Positions 16,645 through 26,118 are shown, counted from the stretch's first letter. The stretch is 64,000 nt of DNA from Chryseobacterium lactis (GCF_003815875.1 NZ_CP033924.1:1550001-1614000), one strand, 5' to 3'. The notes: generated from the sequence alone by a model not told the origin. Translations and numbers: made by a program.

Positions 16645-17013
16645 ATGAATAAAACAGCAGAAAAACAAGCACTAATAGATAAAATCGTTGAAGCACTTCA
16701 AGATGTAAAGGCCGAAGATATCATGATCTTCGATCTTTCAAACATTGAAAACTCTGTAGCGGAAACGTTCGTAATATGTAGCGGAAACTCAAATACACAA
16801 GTAGCTGCATTAGCAGGAAGTGTAGAGAAAAAAGTAAGAAACGATCTGAAAGACAGACCTTGGCACGTAGAAGGTGCAGAGAACGCCATGTGGGTATTGG
16901 TAGATTATGTTACAGTGGTGGTTCATATTTTTCAAAAAGAAGTACGTGAGTACTATGACATAGAAGAGCTTTGGGGTGACGCAGTCATTACCAAAATTGA
17001 AAATGAATTTTAA
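16645..17013 (+). CDS. rsfS: ribosome silencing factor RsfS
   Basis: The 122-residue protein has the Iojap/RsfS signature: KAEDIMIFDLSNIENSVAE, FVICSGNSNTQVAALA, PWHVEGAENAMWVLVDY and VVHIFQKEVREYYDIEELWG. It binds ribosomal protein uL14 and blocks subunit joining when nutrients are short. It is followed 17 bases later by ftsH on the same strand, a common Bacteroidota order. Confidence 0.95.
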   Translation: MNKTAEKQALIDKIVEALQDVKAEDIMIFDLSNIENSVAETFVICSGNSNTQVAALAGSVEKKVRNDLKDRPWHVEGAENAMWVLVDYVTVVVHIFQKEVREYYDIEELWGDAVITKIENEF

Positions 17014-17030
17014 AATTTTAAAAAGTCTAA

Positions 17031-19052
17031 ATGAATAACAAAGGATTCAACTGGTTCTTTCCAATTGCAGTCGTAGCTCTTTTGCTTTATTTTGGTTCCA
17101 CTTTTCTTGGTGGAGATACGGCAAAAACTATTGATGAAGATGGTTTCTTTAGAGAAATGCAGGCAGGAAAAGTCCAGAATATTATTATATACAAAGACAT
17201 AGAGAAAGCTGATGTTTTCCTTACCAAAGAAGCAAAATCAGCAATGGTTTCCAAAACCGGAAAGGAAAATAATCCTTTTTCAGCTTTAGATATGGCCCCA
17301 AAAGCAGATTATTCTGTAAAATATGGGGATCTTCAACTTTTCCTTCAGAAATTTGAACAGATCAAATCGACCGATCCGGCTATTAAAACTGCTAAAGATT
17401 ACGGAACCGGAAAAAGTCCTTTTGCAGATATTCTTATATCTGCATTAATCTGGATTGCTATTCTGGGATTGTTCTACTTCCTTCTTTTCAGAAAGATGGG
17501 CGGTGGCGGAGGTCCTGGAGGACAAATATTCTCAATCGGGAAATCAAAAGCGAAGCTTTTTGACGAAAAAGAAAGAATTCAGGTAACATTTAAAGATGTT
17601 GCAGGATTGGAAGGTGCTAAAGAAGAAGTGCAGGAAGTTGTTGACTTCTTGAAAAATTCTGAGAAATATACCAAACTGGGAGGTAAAATCCCTAAAGGTG
17701 TTCTTTTAGTAGGCCCTCCGGGAACAGGTAAAACATTATTGGCAAAAGCTGTAGCAGGTGAAGCTAAAGTTCCATTCTTCTCCCTTTCTGGTTCTGACTT
17801 CGTAGAAATGTTCGTTGGAGTAGGAGCATCAAGAGTGAGAGATCTTTTTGCACAGGCAAAAGCAAAATCTCCTGCGATTATCTTTATCGATGAGATTGAT
17901 GCAATCGGTCGTGCAAGAGGGAAAAACAACTTCTCAGGCGGAAACGACGAAAGAGAAAATACCCTGAATCAGCTTCTTACTGAGATGGATGGTTTCGGAA
18001 CTGACGTTAATGTCATTGTGATGGCTGCAACCAACAGAGCAGATATCCTTGATAAAGCCCTGATGAGAGCCGGACGTTTTGACCGTTCTATCTATGTAGA
18101 TCTTCCGGAATTGCACGAAAGAAAAGAGATTTTTGACGTTCATTTGAAGAAAATCAAGCTTGATGATAATGTTGACAGAGATTTCTTAGCAAAACAAACT
18201 CCGGGATTCAGTGGAGCAGATATTGCAAACGTTTGTAATGAAGCGGCATTGATTGCAGCGAGATATAACCACACTTCTGTCACAAAACAGGACTTCCTTG
18301 ATGCTGTAGACAGAATCATCGGTGGTCTTGAAAAGAAAAATATGGCCATTAAGCCATCTGAGAAAAAGAGAGTGGCTTACCACGAGGCGGGACACGCTAC
18401 AATTTCATGGCTGGTAGAACATGCTTCTCCACTTTTAAAAGTAACGATCGTTCCGAGAGGACGTTCATTAGGGGCTGCATGGTATCTTCCTGAAGAAAGA
18501 CAGTTGACCACTACTGAACAGATGCTGGATGAAATGTGTGCTACTTTGGGAGGTAGAGCTGCAGAGCAGGTGATTTTCAATAATATCTCAACAGGAGCCC
18601 TTTCTGATTTGGAAACGGTAACGAAGAGAGCTCAGGCAATGGTTACCATCTACGGATTAAGCCCGAATATCGGAAACATTTCTTACTATGACAGTTCAGG
18701 CCAGTCTGAATATTCTTTCGGAAAACCTTATTCTGAAGAAACGGCTACAAAAATTGATGTAGAGATTAAATCAATCATTGAAAATCAATACGAGAGAGCA
18801 GTTAGAATTTTGGAAGAAAATAAAGGAAAGCTTGATGCTTTGGCAAATAAGCTTTTAGAAAAAGAAGTGATCTTCCGTGAAGACTTAGAAGAAATTTTCG
18901 GTAAGAGAGCATGGGATCCTGAATTGACAGAGAAACCCGTTACCAATACAATTCCTGAAAAAGAACAAGTGGAAGTATTGAACACTCCTCAAATTAAAGA
19001 AAAAGAAGAGGAAAGCGAAATACAGGCACCAGAAAGCCCGACGCAGCTTTAA
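17031..19052 (+). CDS. ftsH: ATP-dependent zinc metalloprotease FtsH
   Basis: The 673-residue protein has an N-terminal TM (about 7-25), a periplasmic domain, and a second TM (about 139-157) followed by a Gly-rich linker. The AAA domain has Walker A GPPGTGKT (about 229), Walker [13 protein letters not shown] and the second region of homology. The M41 peptidase has HEAGH (about 450) as zinc site. The C-terminal tail is acidic and Glu-rich. It degrades unassembled membrane proteins and short-lived regulators. It is cotranscribed with rsfS and ends in a strong terminator. Confidence 0.97.
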   Translation: MNNKGFNWFFPIAVVALLLYFGSTFLGGDTAKTIDEDGFFREMQAGKVQNIIIYKDIEKADVFLTKEAKSAMVSKTGKENNPFSALDMAPKADYSVKYGDLQLFLQKFEQIKSTDPAIKTAKDYGTGKSPFADILISALIWIAILGLFYFLLFRKMGGGGGPGGQIFSIGKSKAKLFDEKERIQVTFKDVAGLEGAKEEVQEVVDFLKNSEKYTKLGGKIPKGVLLVGPPGTGKTLLAKAVAGEAKVPFFSLSGSDFVEMFVGVGASRVRDLFAQAKAKSPAIIFIDEIDAIGRARGKNNFSGGNDERENTLNQLLTEMDGFGTDVNVIVMAATNRADILDKALMRAGRFDRSIYVDLPELHERKEIFDVHLKKIKLDDNVDRDFLAKQTPGFSGADIANVCNEAALIAARYNHTSVTKQDFLDAVDRIIGGLEKKNMAIKPSEKKRVAYHEAGHATISWLVEHASPLLKVTIVPRGRSLGAAWYLPEERQLTTTEQMLDEMCATLGGRAAEQVIFNNISTGALSDLETVTKRAQAMVTIYGLSPNIGNISYYDSSGQSEYSFGKPYSEETATKIDVEIKSIIENQYERAVRILEENKGKLDALANKLLEKEVIFREDLEEIFGKRAWDPELTEKPVTNTIPEKEQVEVLNTPQIKEKEEESEIQAPESPTQL

Positions 19053-19075
19053 AACTCTTTAAAAATAGATCAAAT

Positions 19076-19109
19076 AAAACCTGACAACTTTAAAATTGTC
19101 AGGTTTTTT
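19076..19109 (+). terminator. terminator of ftsH
   Basis: AAAACCTGACAA (19076-19087) pairs with TTGTCAGGTTTT (19096-19107), followed by more T residues. Confidence 0.9.
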
Positions 19110-19187
19110 CATATTTAAGGGACATTATTAGATTCTATTGTAATTTATTTTCTATTTTTGTATAAAGTTGACTAAAAATAGATTAAG

Positions 19188-19769
19188 TTGAATTTATTCA
19201 AGAGGATTGTAAGCAAACTAACCAACCAGCCTGAGGAAGAGGACAAACAGAGTCTGGAGAAGCTAGGAGATTCGCTCAAAAATGCGGATCTCGACTATAA
19301 GTTTGCGCAATTATTTACGCATTCGGGGGGATTTTTTAATTATTGTGCAGATGAAGCGGAGGCTCTACAAACTTTAAATCAAATTATCAAGATAGAAGGT
19401 ATAGGAAACCTTTTCTGCTGGGACAAAGAACTTCAGAACTTTTTAAATGTTGTGAAGTCTTCTTATACTTCAGAATTGCAACCGTCTAATGATGCAGCAT
19501 TCATCACTTGTGAATACCTGATCGCCTATGACGGAAGGATTATGCTTTCTCATAACAATATTCTTCATTACCACTCTTCAAGGCTGCCGGATAAGATTAT
19601 TATCATTGCCAATGTTTCACAGATCGTAAACAACCTGAATGATGCAATGGGGAAAATAAAAAGGAACGGAAATATCAAGAACCTTACTTCCATCAGCGGA
19701 AGCCAGTCTAAAATGGACAGTTCTTCCAATTCCAATACAAAACTGTTTTTATTATTGCTTGAAGATTAA
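19188..19769 (+). CDS. LUD-domain protein (LutC-like)
   Basis: The 193-residue protein resembles lactate-utilisation LUD/LutC proteins: an N-terminal helical region, FTHSGGFFNYCADEAEALQTL, AFITCEYLIAYDGRIML and PDKIIIIANVSQIV. The frame starts with TTG (LFKRIVSKLTNQ follows) with no better ATG near. LutA/LutB partners are not seen, so a role in lactate oxidation is not supported by context. It is the first gene of a run with cdsA and psd. Confidence 0.8.
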   Translation: MNLFKRIVSKLTNQPEEEDKQSLEKLGDSLKNADLDYKFAQLFTHSGGFFNYCADEAEALQTLNQIIKIEGIGNLFCWDKELQNFLNVVKSSYTSELQPSNDAAFITCEYLIAYDGRIMLSHNNILHYHSSRLPDKIIIIANVSQIVNNLNDAMGKIKRNGNIKNLTSISGSQSKMDSSSNSNTKLFLLLLED

Positions 19770-19793
19770 GCACCCACTTCTAAATTTTAAATT

Positions 19794-20666
19794 TTGGACA
19801 AAAATCTAATTCAAAGAACCGTTTCAGGCTTAGTATATGTAGCTGTTATCATTCTTTGTACAACGCCGCTAGGGGCACAACTAATTAACAATATATTTCC
19901 CGGCCTTATTCAACAGCAATATCTGTATCATGGATTAATGAGTCTTTTGCTGGTAGTTGGTATCTGGGAATGTATCAAAGTCATGAAGTTTGGAAAAGGG
20001 TATGAAAAATGGGTAGTCTTTCCACTGGCTATTTTTATTTTCTATATTTTTTCCAAAAGATATTTTCATCACGATTTCTTTTTTGATTTCAGATTGAGTG
20101 AGATCCTCGCGCTGGTCTTAATAGGGATTGCTGTGGTGACTTTATTTAAATTTCCTAACGAATTGTACTATGATAGCGGAAAACTTATTTTTTCGGTCAT
20201 TTACGTGGCTCTTCCGTTTAGTTTTGCATTAGGCTTACCTAAGTTCTCCAGTTATAATGACAGCTTCTCTCTGGAAGTTTTATTTCTGTTTATTCTGATC
20301 TGGAGCAGTGATACTTTTGCCTATCTGGTAGGAAAATTCTTTGGAAAGCATAAAATGGCGCCTAAAATTTCCCCTAAGAAAACATGGGAAGGATATGCAG
20401 GTGGAGTGGTGCTGACCTTAGTTTTATCATATTTCATTGAACATTATCAGCCCGAGCTCAGAGGAAACTGGATGGTTGTCGGATTTTTAGTCGCTGCCTT
20501 TGCTCCGTTAGGTGATTTGGTAGAGAGTCAGCTGAAAAGAAATTTCGGTGTAAAGGACAGTGGAAACATCATTCCGGGGCATGGAGGAGTTTTAGATCGA
20601 TTAGATAGTTTCATAATCTGTGTTCCTGTCGTATATTTGTACTTTATTTTAGAAAAATTTATATAG
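19794..20666 (+). CDS. cdsA: phosphatidate cytidylyltransferase
   Basis: This multi-TM protein of 290 residues carries the CDP-diglyceride synthase signature: SDTFAYLVGKFFGKHKMAP, SPKKTWEGYAGG, GDLVESQLKR and the final GHGGVLDRLDS. It makes CDP-diacylglycerol from phosphatidate and CTP. The start is a TTG (MDKNLIQRTVSG), 24 bases after the LUD gene. Psd follows after 4 bases, so phospholipid synthesis steps are grouped. Confidence 0.94.
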   Translation: MDKNLIQRTVSGLVYVAVIILCTTPLGAQLINNIFPGLIQQQYLYHGLMSLLLVVGIWECIKVMKFGKGYEKWVVFPLAIFIFYIFSKRYFHHDFFFDFRLSEILALVLIGIAVVTLFKFPNELYYDSGKLIFSVIYVALPFSFALGLPKFSSYNDSFSLEVLFLFILIWSSDTFAYLVGKFFGKHKMAPKISPKKTWEGYAGGVVLTLVLSYFIEHYQPELRGNWMVVGFLVAAFAPLGDLVESQLKRNFGVKDSGNIIPGHGGVLDRLDSFIICVPVVYLYFILEKFI

Positions 20667-20670
20667 TCTC

Positions 20671-21324
20671 ATGAAATTGCATAGAGAATCAAAAGGAACA
20701 ATTACCGTAGCTACCATTCTGTTTTTGATAGTGGGAGCTCTAGCTATTTATTTCCTTAAAATGTGGTCGTTGGTGATCATTGTACCTTTGTTGGTTATTT
20801 ACTGTTTGGTATTCTGGTTTTTCAGAGTTCCTGACCGTACTATTCTTGATCACAAAGAAAATGTCATCGCACCGGTGGACGGAAAAGTAGTTATGATCAA
20901 GGAAGTAGAAGAGAATGAGTTCCTTCAGGGGAAAGCAATTCAGGTGTCTATTTTCATGTCTCCACTGAATGTACATATTTGTAGATATCCGGTGACCGGA
21001 AAAGTGATCTACAAAAAATACCACCCGGGAAAATATCTGGTAGCATGGCATGAAAAGTCTTCTACAGAAAATGAAAGAACTACCGTAGCTGTGGAAACGC
21101 AGACGAATCACAAAGTAGTTTTCAGACAGATTGCGGGATATGTGGCGAGAAGGATCGTTTTCTATTGTAATGAAGGAGATCAGGCAAAAGCCGGACATGA
21201 ATTCGGATTTATTAAATTTGGTTCAAGAATGGATGTATTCCTGCCTTTGGACACTGAGATCGTTTGTAAGATCGGAGATATTACAAAAGGTGGTTTGGAT
21301 GTGGTTGCCAAATTGAAGAAGTAA
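20671..21324 (+). CDS. psd: phosphatidylserine decarboxylase, short type
   Basis: The 217-residue proenzyme has two N-terminal TM segments, then APVDGKVVMIKEV, FMSPLNVHICRYPVTG and the self-cleavage region near FGFIKFGSRMDVFLP, where the Gly-Ser bond yields the pyruvoyl cofactor. This short class is common in Bacteroidota. It converts phosphatidylserine to phosphatidylethanolamine. It is tightly linked to cdsA (4-base gap). Confidence 0.93.
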   Translation: MKLHRESKGTITVATILFLIVGALAIYFLKMWSLVIIVPLLVIYCLVFWFFRVPDRTILDHKENVIAPVDGKVVMIKEVEENEFLQGKAIQVSIFMSPLNVHICRYPVTGKVIYKKYHPGKYLVAWHEKSSTENERTTVAVETQTNHKVVFRQIAGYVARRIVFYCNEGDQAKAGHEFGFIKFGSRMDVFLPLDTEIVCKIGDITKGGLDVVAKLKK

Positions 21325-21351
21325 GAAATTTATTTTCACCATAAAATATTG

Positions 21352-21378
21352 GAGAGGGCTATACAGTCCTCTCTTTTT
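21352..21378 (+). terminator. terminator of the cdsA-psd transcript
   Basis: GAGAGGGCT-atac-AGTCCTCTC is a 9-bp stem with one G-U pair followed by five T residues. Confidence 0.88.
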
Positions 21379-21412
21379 GTTTGCATGATGTTCAGCTGTT
21401 AATTTTTACACT

Positions 21413-21446
21413 GAGTTTTATTACGCATGAGTATAATTAAGTAGTG
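21413..21446. promoter_or_regulatory. repeated motif, copy A (TTACGCATGAGT)
   Basis: This copy, GAGTTTTATTACGCATGAGT and flank, matches copy C at 23775-23806 over 20 bases with two differences. It lies in the 453-base gap before the membrane LuxR-type regulator. The rest of that gap is AT-rich, with the psd terminator at its start and no other structure that I can name. Confidence 0.5.
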
Positions 21447-21777
21447 TTTCGTGAAATGCTTTTTGTGAATATAAATAATTTTGCAGTGGTAAAACACAAC
21501 GTAATTTGTTGTTTTTGATTTTAAAATTTAATTTATTTTTTCATAAATATTAAATTTTTTATTAAGACTGATATTTATATTTGATATTTTTAATAGCCAA
21601 TTGTAATAGTTCAGTTGCCATTAAAAAAACACATAAGTCACATTTTCTTTATCGTAAAAATCCAGACAAACTAATTTGTTTTGTCATTTTGTTATGCTTA
21701 CAAGATGTTATTATGAAGAATTTTAAAACGTATAAATGCCCAGGTGGGTTTGTATAAAGAATATTAAAAACAACACG

Positions 21778-22770
21778 ATGATTTATAAGTTTTTCTTTAA
21801 AATGATCAATGCTGAAGCAGAGAAAATAGACGACGATTTCGAAAGTAATTATGTAAATCTTATTAACAGGTATTTACTATTGCTGTTTTTCATTTTTCTG
21901 TTTTACTCTATTGTAATAATTACTCTTTTCGGGGATCTTTTCATCTCAACATTTTTGACCGTCATCACTTTTTTTTTCCTGTTTTTAATGGCTATCAAGG
22001 GAAAAACCAGAAGATTCACGAATGTTTTAAAAACAGTGATTATTAGCATTTTTGTTTTATTGACCTTTATCGTTAGCTTTTTTAATATTTATACCTATAA
22101 AAATGCAGGAGTAGAATATTTTTATTTTTGTCTTTTGTTTGCGGTTCCTTTTTTTCTAAACTATAAAAAGGATTCTTTTTCGATACTTTTTATTGCTTTC
22201 ATTATTAGCATCAACTTTATCGTTTGTGTGTATTTTGATTTTGATTTTCTTCCTAAAAGCAGGTTTCTGGAAAAAGATGATTTTAAAATTATCAGACTGT
22301 GGAATATCTTATTTTCCATTGCCTCTTTTTTGATGGATATTGTGTTTATTACTCAAAAAGACGAATTAATAAAAGGGCTGATTGTTGAACAAAAAATGAA
22401 GGATTCTACGATTAAAGATCTTGTAAAAACAAACACTGAACTGATGAAACATCAAATGTTGATCAATCATCTTACAGAAGAAAACATCCGGGAAATTTTA
22501 AGTTTGGCGGAAACGAATTCACCGATATTTTTTGAAAAATTTCAGATATTTTTTCCACATTTTATTCCTGAAATATTGAAGATTAATCCAAATCTTATTC
22601 ATTCCGAACTTTATTTTTGTGCATTAATGAAGCTTGATTTTGACACCAAAAAAATAGCACAATGTACCAATAATAGTATCCGTGCGGTAGAAAGTAAAAA
22701 ATACAGAATACGGAAAAAGTTGAATGTGTCTTCCGAAATCAATATCAATAGTTTTCTGATCAAAGTATGA
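21778..22770 (+). CDS. membrane protein with C-terminal LuxR-type HTH
   Basis: I prefer ATG 21778 (MIYKFFFKMINAEAEK); an upstream ATG at 21736 adds 14 unlikely residues. About six TM segments fill residues 30-200. A coiled stretch follows, and a LuxR/GerE-like HTH lies at the end (LKLDFDTKKIAQCTNNSIRA, then VESKKYRIRKKLNV). This layout suits a membrane-tethered transcription regulator, of a type frequent in Chryseobacterium. The ligand is unknown. The two small HTH genes downstream point to a regulatory cluster. Confidence 0.75.
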   Translation: MIYKFFFKMINAEAEKIDDDFESNYVNLINRYLLLLFFIFLFYSIVIITLFGDLFISTFLTVITFFFLFLMAIKGKTRRFTNVLKTVIISIFVLLTFIVSFFNIYTYKNAGVEYFYFCLLFAVPFFLNYKKDSFSILFIAFIISINFIVCVYFDFDFLPKSRFLEKDDFKIIRLWNILFSIASFLMDIVFITQKDELIKGLIVEQKMKDSTIKDLVKTNTELMKHQMLINHLTEENIREILSLAETNSPIFFEKFQIFFPHFIPEILKINPNLIHSELYFCALMKLDFDTKKIAQCTNNSIRAVESKKYRIRKKLNVSSEININSFLIKV

Positions 22771-22792
22771 AAAAGTGAGTGATGATTATTCT

Positions 22793-22804
22793 TACGCGTG
22801 CGTA
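22793..22804. promoter_or_regulatory. repeated motif, copy B (TACGC-GT-GCGTA)
   Basis: This is a perfect 12-bp palindrome, TACGCGTGCGTA, between the LuxR-type gene and the next HTH gene. It shares the TACGCGTG core with copy C. Confidence 0.5.
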
Positions 22805-22880
22805 GTATTGAGAAGGAAAGAATGGTATTCGTCAGCGTAATTGTCAATATTTTTAAATAAAAAATAGAATAACAGTGAAT

Positions 22881-23288
22881 ATGAAGGAAATCCATATTGG
22901 AAATTTGATCAAATCGAAAGTAGATGAGCACCAGATCCCATTAGAAAGAATCGTTAAGTTTCTGGGTCGTCGGGAAGAGGAAGTAGAAAAGATGTATCAT
23001 GAAAAAGCAATTGATACTGATATTCTGTTGAAATGGTCTAAGCTTTTAAAATTCGATTTTTTCAGATTTTATACCGGACATTTGATACTTTACGCTCCGA
23101 CTTCAAGAATTGACAAGGTAATAAAGGAAAAGGAGACGACTATGATTTTTAGAAAAAACATTTACACACAGGAAGTTAAAGATTTTATACTGGAAAAAAT
23201 AAAAATAAAAGAGATGTCTATTAATGATGTGATTTTTAGATATAAGATTCCCAGAACGACCTTATATAAATGGCTTAAAAAAACATAA
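22881..23288 (+). CDS. small HTH DNA-binding protein
   Basis: ATG 22881 (MKEIHIGNLIKSKVDE) is preferred over a GTG two codons upstream. The 135-residue protein has an N-terminal HTH-like part (LERIVKFLGRREEEVEKMYH) and a C-terminal HTH (MSINDVIFRYKIPRTTLYKW), similar to the helix-turn-helix of transposase-like or Hin-type proteins. No catalytic domain is present. It ends 1 base before the next HTH gene, so the two are coupled. Confidence 0.68.
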   Translation: MKEIHIGNLIKSKVDEHQIPLERIVKFLGRREEEVEKMYHEKAIDTDILLKWSKLLKFDFFRFYTGHLILYAPTSRIDKVIKEKETTMIFRKNIYTQEVKDFILEKIKIKEMSINDVIFRYKIPRTTLYKWLKKT

Positions 23289-23289
23289 T

Positions 23290-23610
23290 ATGAATCCCGA
23301 CTACAAACAAATTTATACCGATTTGCTTCGGGAAAAATGCCCTGAAAAATTACTAGATCCGGTAATTTTGAAGAAATTGGAAAAGCTGCGGTCAGCAATT
23401 GATATTTTTAAGTTTAATCAGCTGATTTTCGATAATCCCGATCAGCTGGTAGAGCTTAATAATCAGAGGCTTCGTTCGTATGATGAAAAATCTATTAAGG
23501 AAATTTTGGTTTATCAGAAGAAACATAAGCTTACAAACAGTCATGTTAGTAATCATTTTAAAATAAGCAGAAATACGATTGCCAGATGGAAAGCTATTTT
23601 TAAGGATTGA
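23290..23610 (+). CDS. small HTH protein, partner of the preceding gene
   Basis: The 106-residue basic protein has a C-terminal HTH (NSHVSNHFKISRNTIARWK) after a helical N-terminus. It resembles the IS3 OrfA-like HTH fold, but with no transposase partner or terminal repeats seen nearby. It starts immediately after the stop of the gene before. Both are likely transcription factors or domesticated transposase HTH proteins; I cannot decide. Confidence 0.65.
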   Translation: MNPDYKQIYTDLLREKCPEKLLDPVILKKLEKLRSAIDIFKFNQLIFDNPDQLVELNNQRLRSYDEKSIKEILVYQKKHKLTNSHVSNHFKISRNTIARWKAIFKD

Positions 23611-23774
23611 TATGAACTTTATATACTGTTTTTGTATGTAATGGAAAGGTATTATTTTTTTAAATAAGCAGAGATTGATCCCATTTTTAAAAATCGGATC
23701 ATTTTTTTTGTTTTGTTATTTCGTATTTCACTTTTGTCATACTTTTTTGTAGTTGTAAATATTTGGAAGTTTTT

Positions 23775-23806
23775 GAGTTTTACTACGCGTGAGTGATATT
23801 GCGTAG
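23775..23806. promoter_or_regulatory. repeated motif, copy C with CTACGC/GCGTAG inverted repeat
   Basis: GAGTTTTACTACGCGTGAGT and flank resemble copy A. CTACGC (23783-23788) and GCGTAG (23801-23806) form a 6-bp inverted repeat with a 12-base spacer. It lies just upstream of a possible promoter, GTTG with TAATTTTG (23839-23846), for the large secreted protein, the position expected of an activator site. Confidence 0.5.
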
Positions 23807-23902
23807 ATGATATTGATGTTGTGATTGATTCTGCATGATAATTTTGTTTCAATAAATCGATTGAATTAAAAACCGTAATGATTAAACAACTATAACTCTT
23901 AA

Positions 23903-25705
23903 ATGATGAAGAAAAAATTTACAACGATCAAAATTAAGACTTTGCTTTTTGCCCTGTTTTTATTTTTTGGGAAATTCTACTCACAGACTAACAACGGTGC
24001 TGTAGGGATCAATACTTCCTCGCCCAATTTGAACTCCGTGTTGGATGTGGTTTCTGGAAGTAATAATAAAGGAATTCTTATTCCCCGGATCACTGAATTA
24101 CAACGAAATGCAATTGTAATTAATAAGCCTGCAGATGATGGACTTACGATTTACAATACAACTGAAGATTGCTTCAACTACTGGAGCCTTGCAGATAATG
24201 AATGGAAAAGTGTCTGTGGCCAATTAGGTAAGGCCGTTTTTACTGTAGATTGTTCTGTTTCTAAGGCGATGGGAAGCTATGTAAAAGGAAAAGAACTTAC
24301 GAACTCAAATTATCTTACGATATCTGTTAACGTCACAAAAGTTGGGAATTATACCATCTCAGGAACAACCTCAAACGGATACAACTTCTATGGAACCGGG
24401 GTTTTCCTCAATACAGGAGTTCAGAAAGTACAGGTTTTAGGACAGGGTACTCCACAAGCAATTCAAACGGACAATGTAACACTCGAAGCCAATGGAACCG
24501 AGGTAACCTGTACCCCAGCCATTTCTATTTCTGTTCTAAGCCCTGCAGGAACTTATACAATGAGCTGTGGAAGTGCAACGGTAAACGGGGTTTATAAAGT
24601 AGGGACAGCTCTTTCTGCTTCGAATACAATTACATTGCCTGTCAATGTTTCAGCAATAGGTAGTTATACGATTACAACGAATACGGTTGACGGAATTTCC
24701 TTTAGCGGTTCAGGAACATTTACTGCAACGGGAAATCAGAATATTACTTTAAGTGGAACCGGAACTCCGGCATCTACTTCTGTAAAAACAATAACCATGA
24801 CTTCAGATAGTCAGGGCGGAGTATCTACCACATGTTCAGTGAATGTGATTGTGGTTATCCCCAAAAAGACCGTATTGCACCTGGGACTTGAAACAGCATA
24901 TGGTTACAGTGCCTATACCGGACCATCAAGAAGTCTGATGGATTCGCCCTCTAATTTTGGAACCACTGCATCGAGTATTGTGAAATACGAGGGCTTCAAT
25001 CACATCTCACTAGGGAATTCGCCGTCTTCAGCAGCGGTTCAAACAGCTCTTAACAATAAACCTGATATTGTAATTATTGGGTATAATTATACTCCGGATG
25101 CTACCGAAGCGGGATATATTGCAAATTATCTGAATAAAAAGGGAGTTGTCATTGCCCTTACCGATAATACGGTTGCTGCTCAGAATTTATTCCTGGGGAT
25201 TTTTTCCGATCCTACTATTTCAACTTCATATGGAGCCGGAGCGGGATCTGTATATGCACTAGCGAATACGGATGATCCTATTTTGAACGGTCCTTTTGGA
25301 GATGTAAGAGGGAAAAACTGGGGTGAAGATGCTTCGACAACGGTAAATGTTTCGGGATTAACAAGTGGCTTTATTCCTTACAGCTATGCTCAGCCGATTA
25401 ACAATACTACTACAAGAACAGGAATCTCGGGATTGAGAAACAATAGTTTAAATTTTGTATGGTTTGGCGACGGAGGTTTTTTAAGTAATGAAAATGCGAA
25501 CGGAAGCCAATTTAACAGTAATACAATTGAGCCTTTTGTAGCGCCAGGTTCGGGAGGGTATTTTCCGGTTCAGAAGTCAGCCTATGGATATGCAGGAAAT
25601 GGATTCTCAGCAGGCAGTATGCAGGTGCAAAACTCGATATTGTTTGCTAATATGATAGCTTGGGCTATTCAAAAATCTGAATTCAACGGGATAAATACAC
25701 AATGA
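23903..25705 (+). CDS. large secreted protein with Ig-like repeats and amidotransferase-like C-terminal domain
   Basis: It starts with a signal peptide (KTLLFALFLFFGKFYSQ). The N-terminus has a Chryseobacterium-type segment GAVGINTSSPNLNSVLDVV ... GILIPRIT ... PADDGLTIYNT ... CFNYW. Two beta-sandwich repeats follow (about 115-210 and 212-310). The last 280 residues (KKTVLHLGLETAYGYSAY, PDIVIIGYNYTPDATEAGYI) look like a class I glutamine-amidotransferase or ThuA-like fold, without an obvious Cys nucleophile. No T9SS C-terminal domain is seen. It ends at a strong bidirectional terminator. The function is unknown. Confidence 0.75.
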   Translation: MMKKKFTTIKIKTLLFALFLFFGKFYSQTNNGAVGINTSSPNLNSVLDVVSGSNNKGILIPRITELQRNAIVINKPADDGLTIYNTTEDCFNYWSLADNEWKSVCGQLGKAVFTVDCSVSKAMGSYVKGKELTNSNYLTISVNVTKVGNYTISGTTSNGYNFYGTGVFLNTGVQKVQVLGQGTPQAIQTDNVTLEANGTEVTCTPAISISVLSPAGTYTMSCGSATVNGVYKVGTALSASNTITLPVNVSAIGSYTITTNTVDGISFSGSGTFTATGNQNITLSGTGTPASTSVKTITMTSDSQGGVSTTCSVNVIVVIPKKTVLHLGLETAYGYSAYTGPSRSLMDSPSNFGTTASSIVKYEGFNHISLGNSPSSAAVQTALNNKPDIVIIGYNYTPDATEAGYIANYLNKKGVVIALTDNTVAAQNLFLGIFSDPTISTSYGAGAGSVYALANTDDPILNGPFGDVRGKNWGEDASTTVNVSGLTSGFIPYSYAQPINNTTTRTGISGLRNNSLNFVWFGDGGFLSNENANGSQFNSNTIEPFVAPGSGGYFPVQKSAYGYAGNGFSAGSMQVQNSILFANMIAWAIQKSEFNGINTQ

Positions 25706-25723
25706 TGATGTTTTTAAAGGAGG

Positions 25724-25749
25724 CTCCGGGACGATTTATCGTCCCGGAG
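25724..25749. terminator. bidirectional terminator
   Basis: CTCCGGGACGAT-tt-ATCGTCCCGGAG is a perfect 12-bp stem followed by a T run on the plus strand. It lies between the convergent secreted-protein and DUF1801 genes. Confidence 0.9.
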
Positions 25750-25752
25750 TTT

Positions 25753-26100
25753 TTATTTTATATACTTTTTAATTTCTTCCAGCAGGCTGAGAATAAAATC
25801 CAAAGGCAAATCTTTTTCCACATCAATTAAAAGAATCTTAAACTTCTTTCTCCCGTCTTGGGTCAATTCTGGATAATCCAGTTTGTCACCGTGGTAGAAG
25901 CTAATGTAGTGTTTTTTATACTTTTTGCTGTAGTAGAAATAACACAGCATTTTCTTTTTATATTTGATAAAGGGCAGCCCGAAACTGAACGTTTCTGTAA
26001 TATGTTCTGTATCCGAGGCTAAGATCTTTTCCCGTAAAAAAAGAAGAGTACTTCTTTCAGGCTCTTCGATTCTGTAGAAATACTCTTGTATGGGATTCAT
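25753..26100 (-). CDS. DUF1801 domain protein
   Basis: The 115-residue protein matches the YdhG/DUF1801 pattern: MNPIQEYFYRIEEPERSTLL, ITETFSFGLPFIKYKKKMLC and FYHGDKLDYPEL. The family has a small mixed fold and no settled biochemical role; some members are annotated as iron-chaperone-like. It follows the ABC exporter by 18 bases on the same strand. Confidence 0.85.
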   Translation of the reverse strand: MNPIQEYFYRIEEPERSTLLFLREKILASDTEHITETFSFGLPFIKYKKKMLCYFYYSKKYKKHYISFYHGDKLDYPELTQDGRKKFKILLIDVEKDLPLDFILSLLEEIKKYIK

Positions 26101-26118
26101 TTTTGTGATTTAAAATAA

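Noticed and set aside
19188..19800. Two consecutive TTG starts (LUD protein and cdsA) as a sign of special regulation
   Set aside because: Both are the only starts that keep the full conserved N-termini, and TTG starts also occur elsewhere here (DUF4271); not evidence for a mechanism.
22881..23610. Insertion sequence based on the transposase-like HTH proteins
   Set aside because: No DDE or tyrosine recombinase domain, no terminal inverted repeats and no target duplication visible around the pair.
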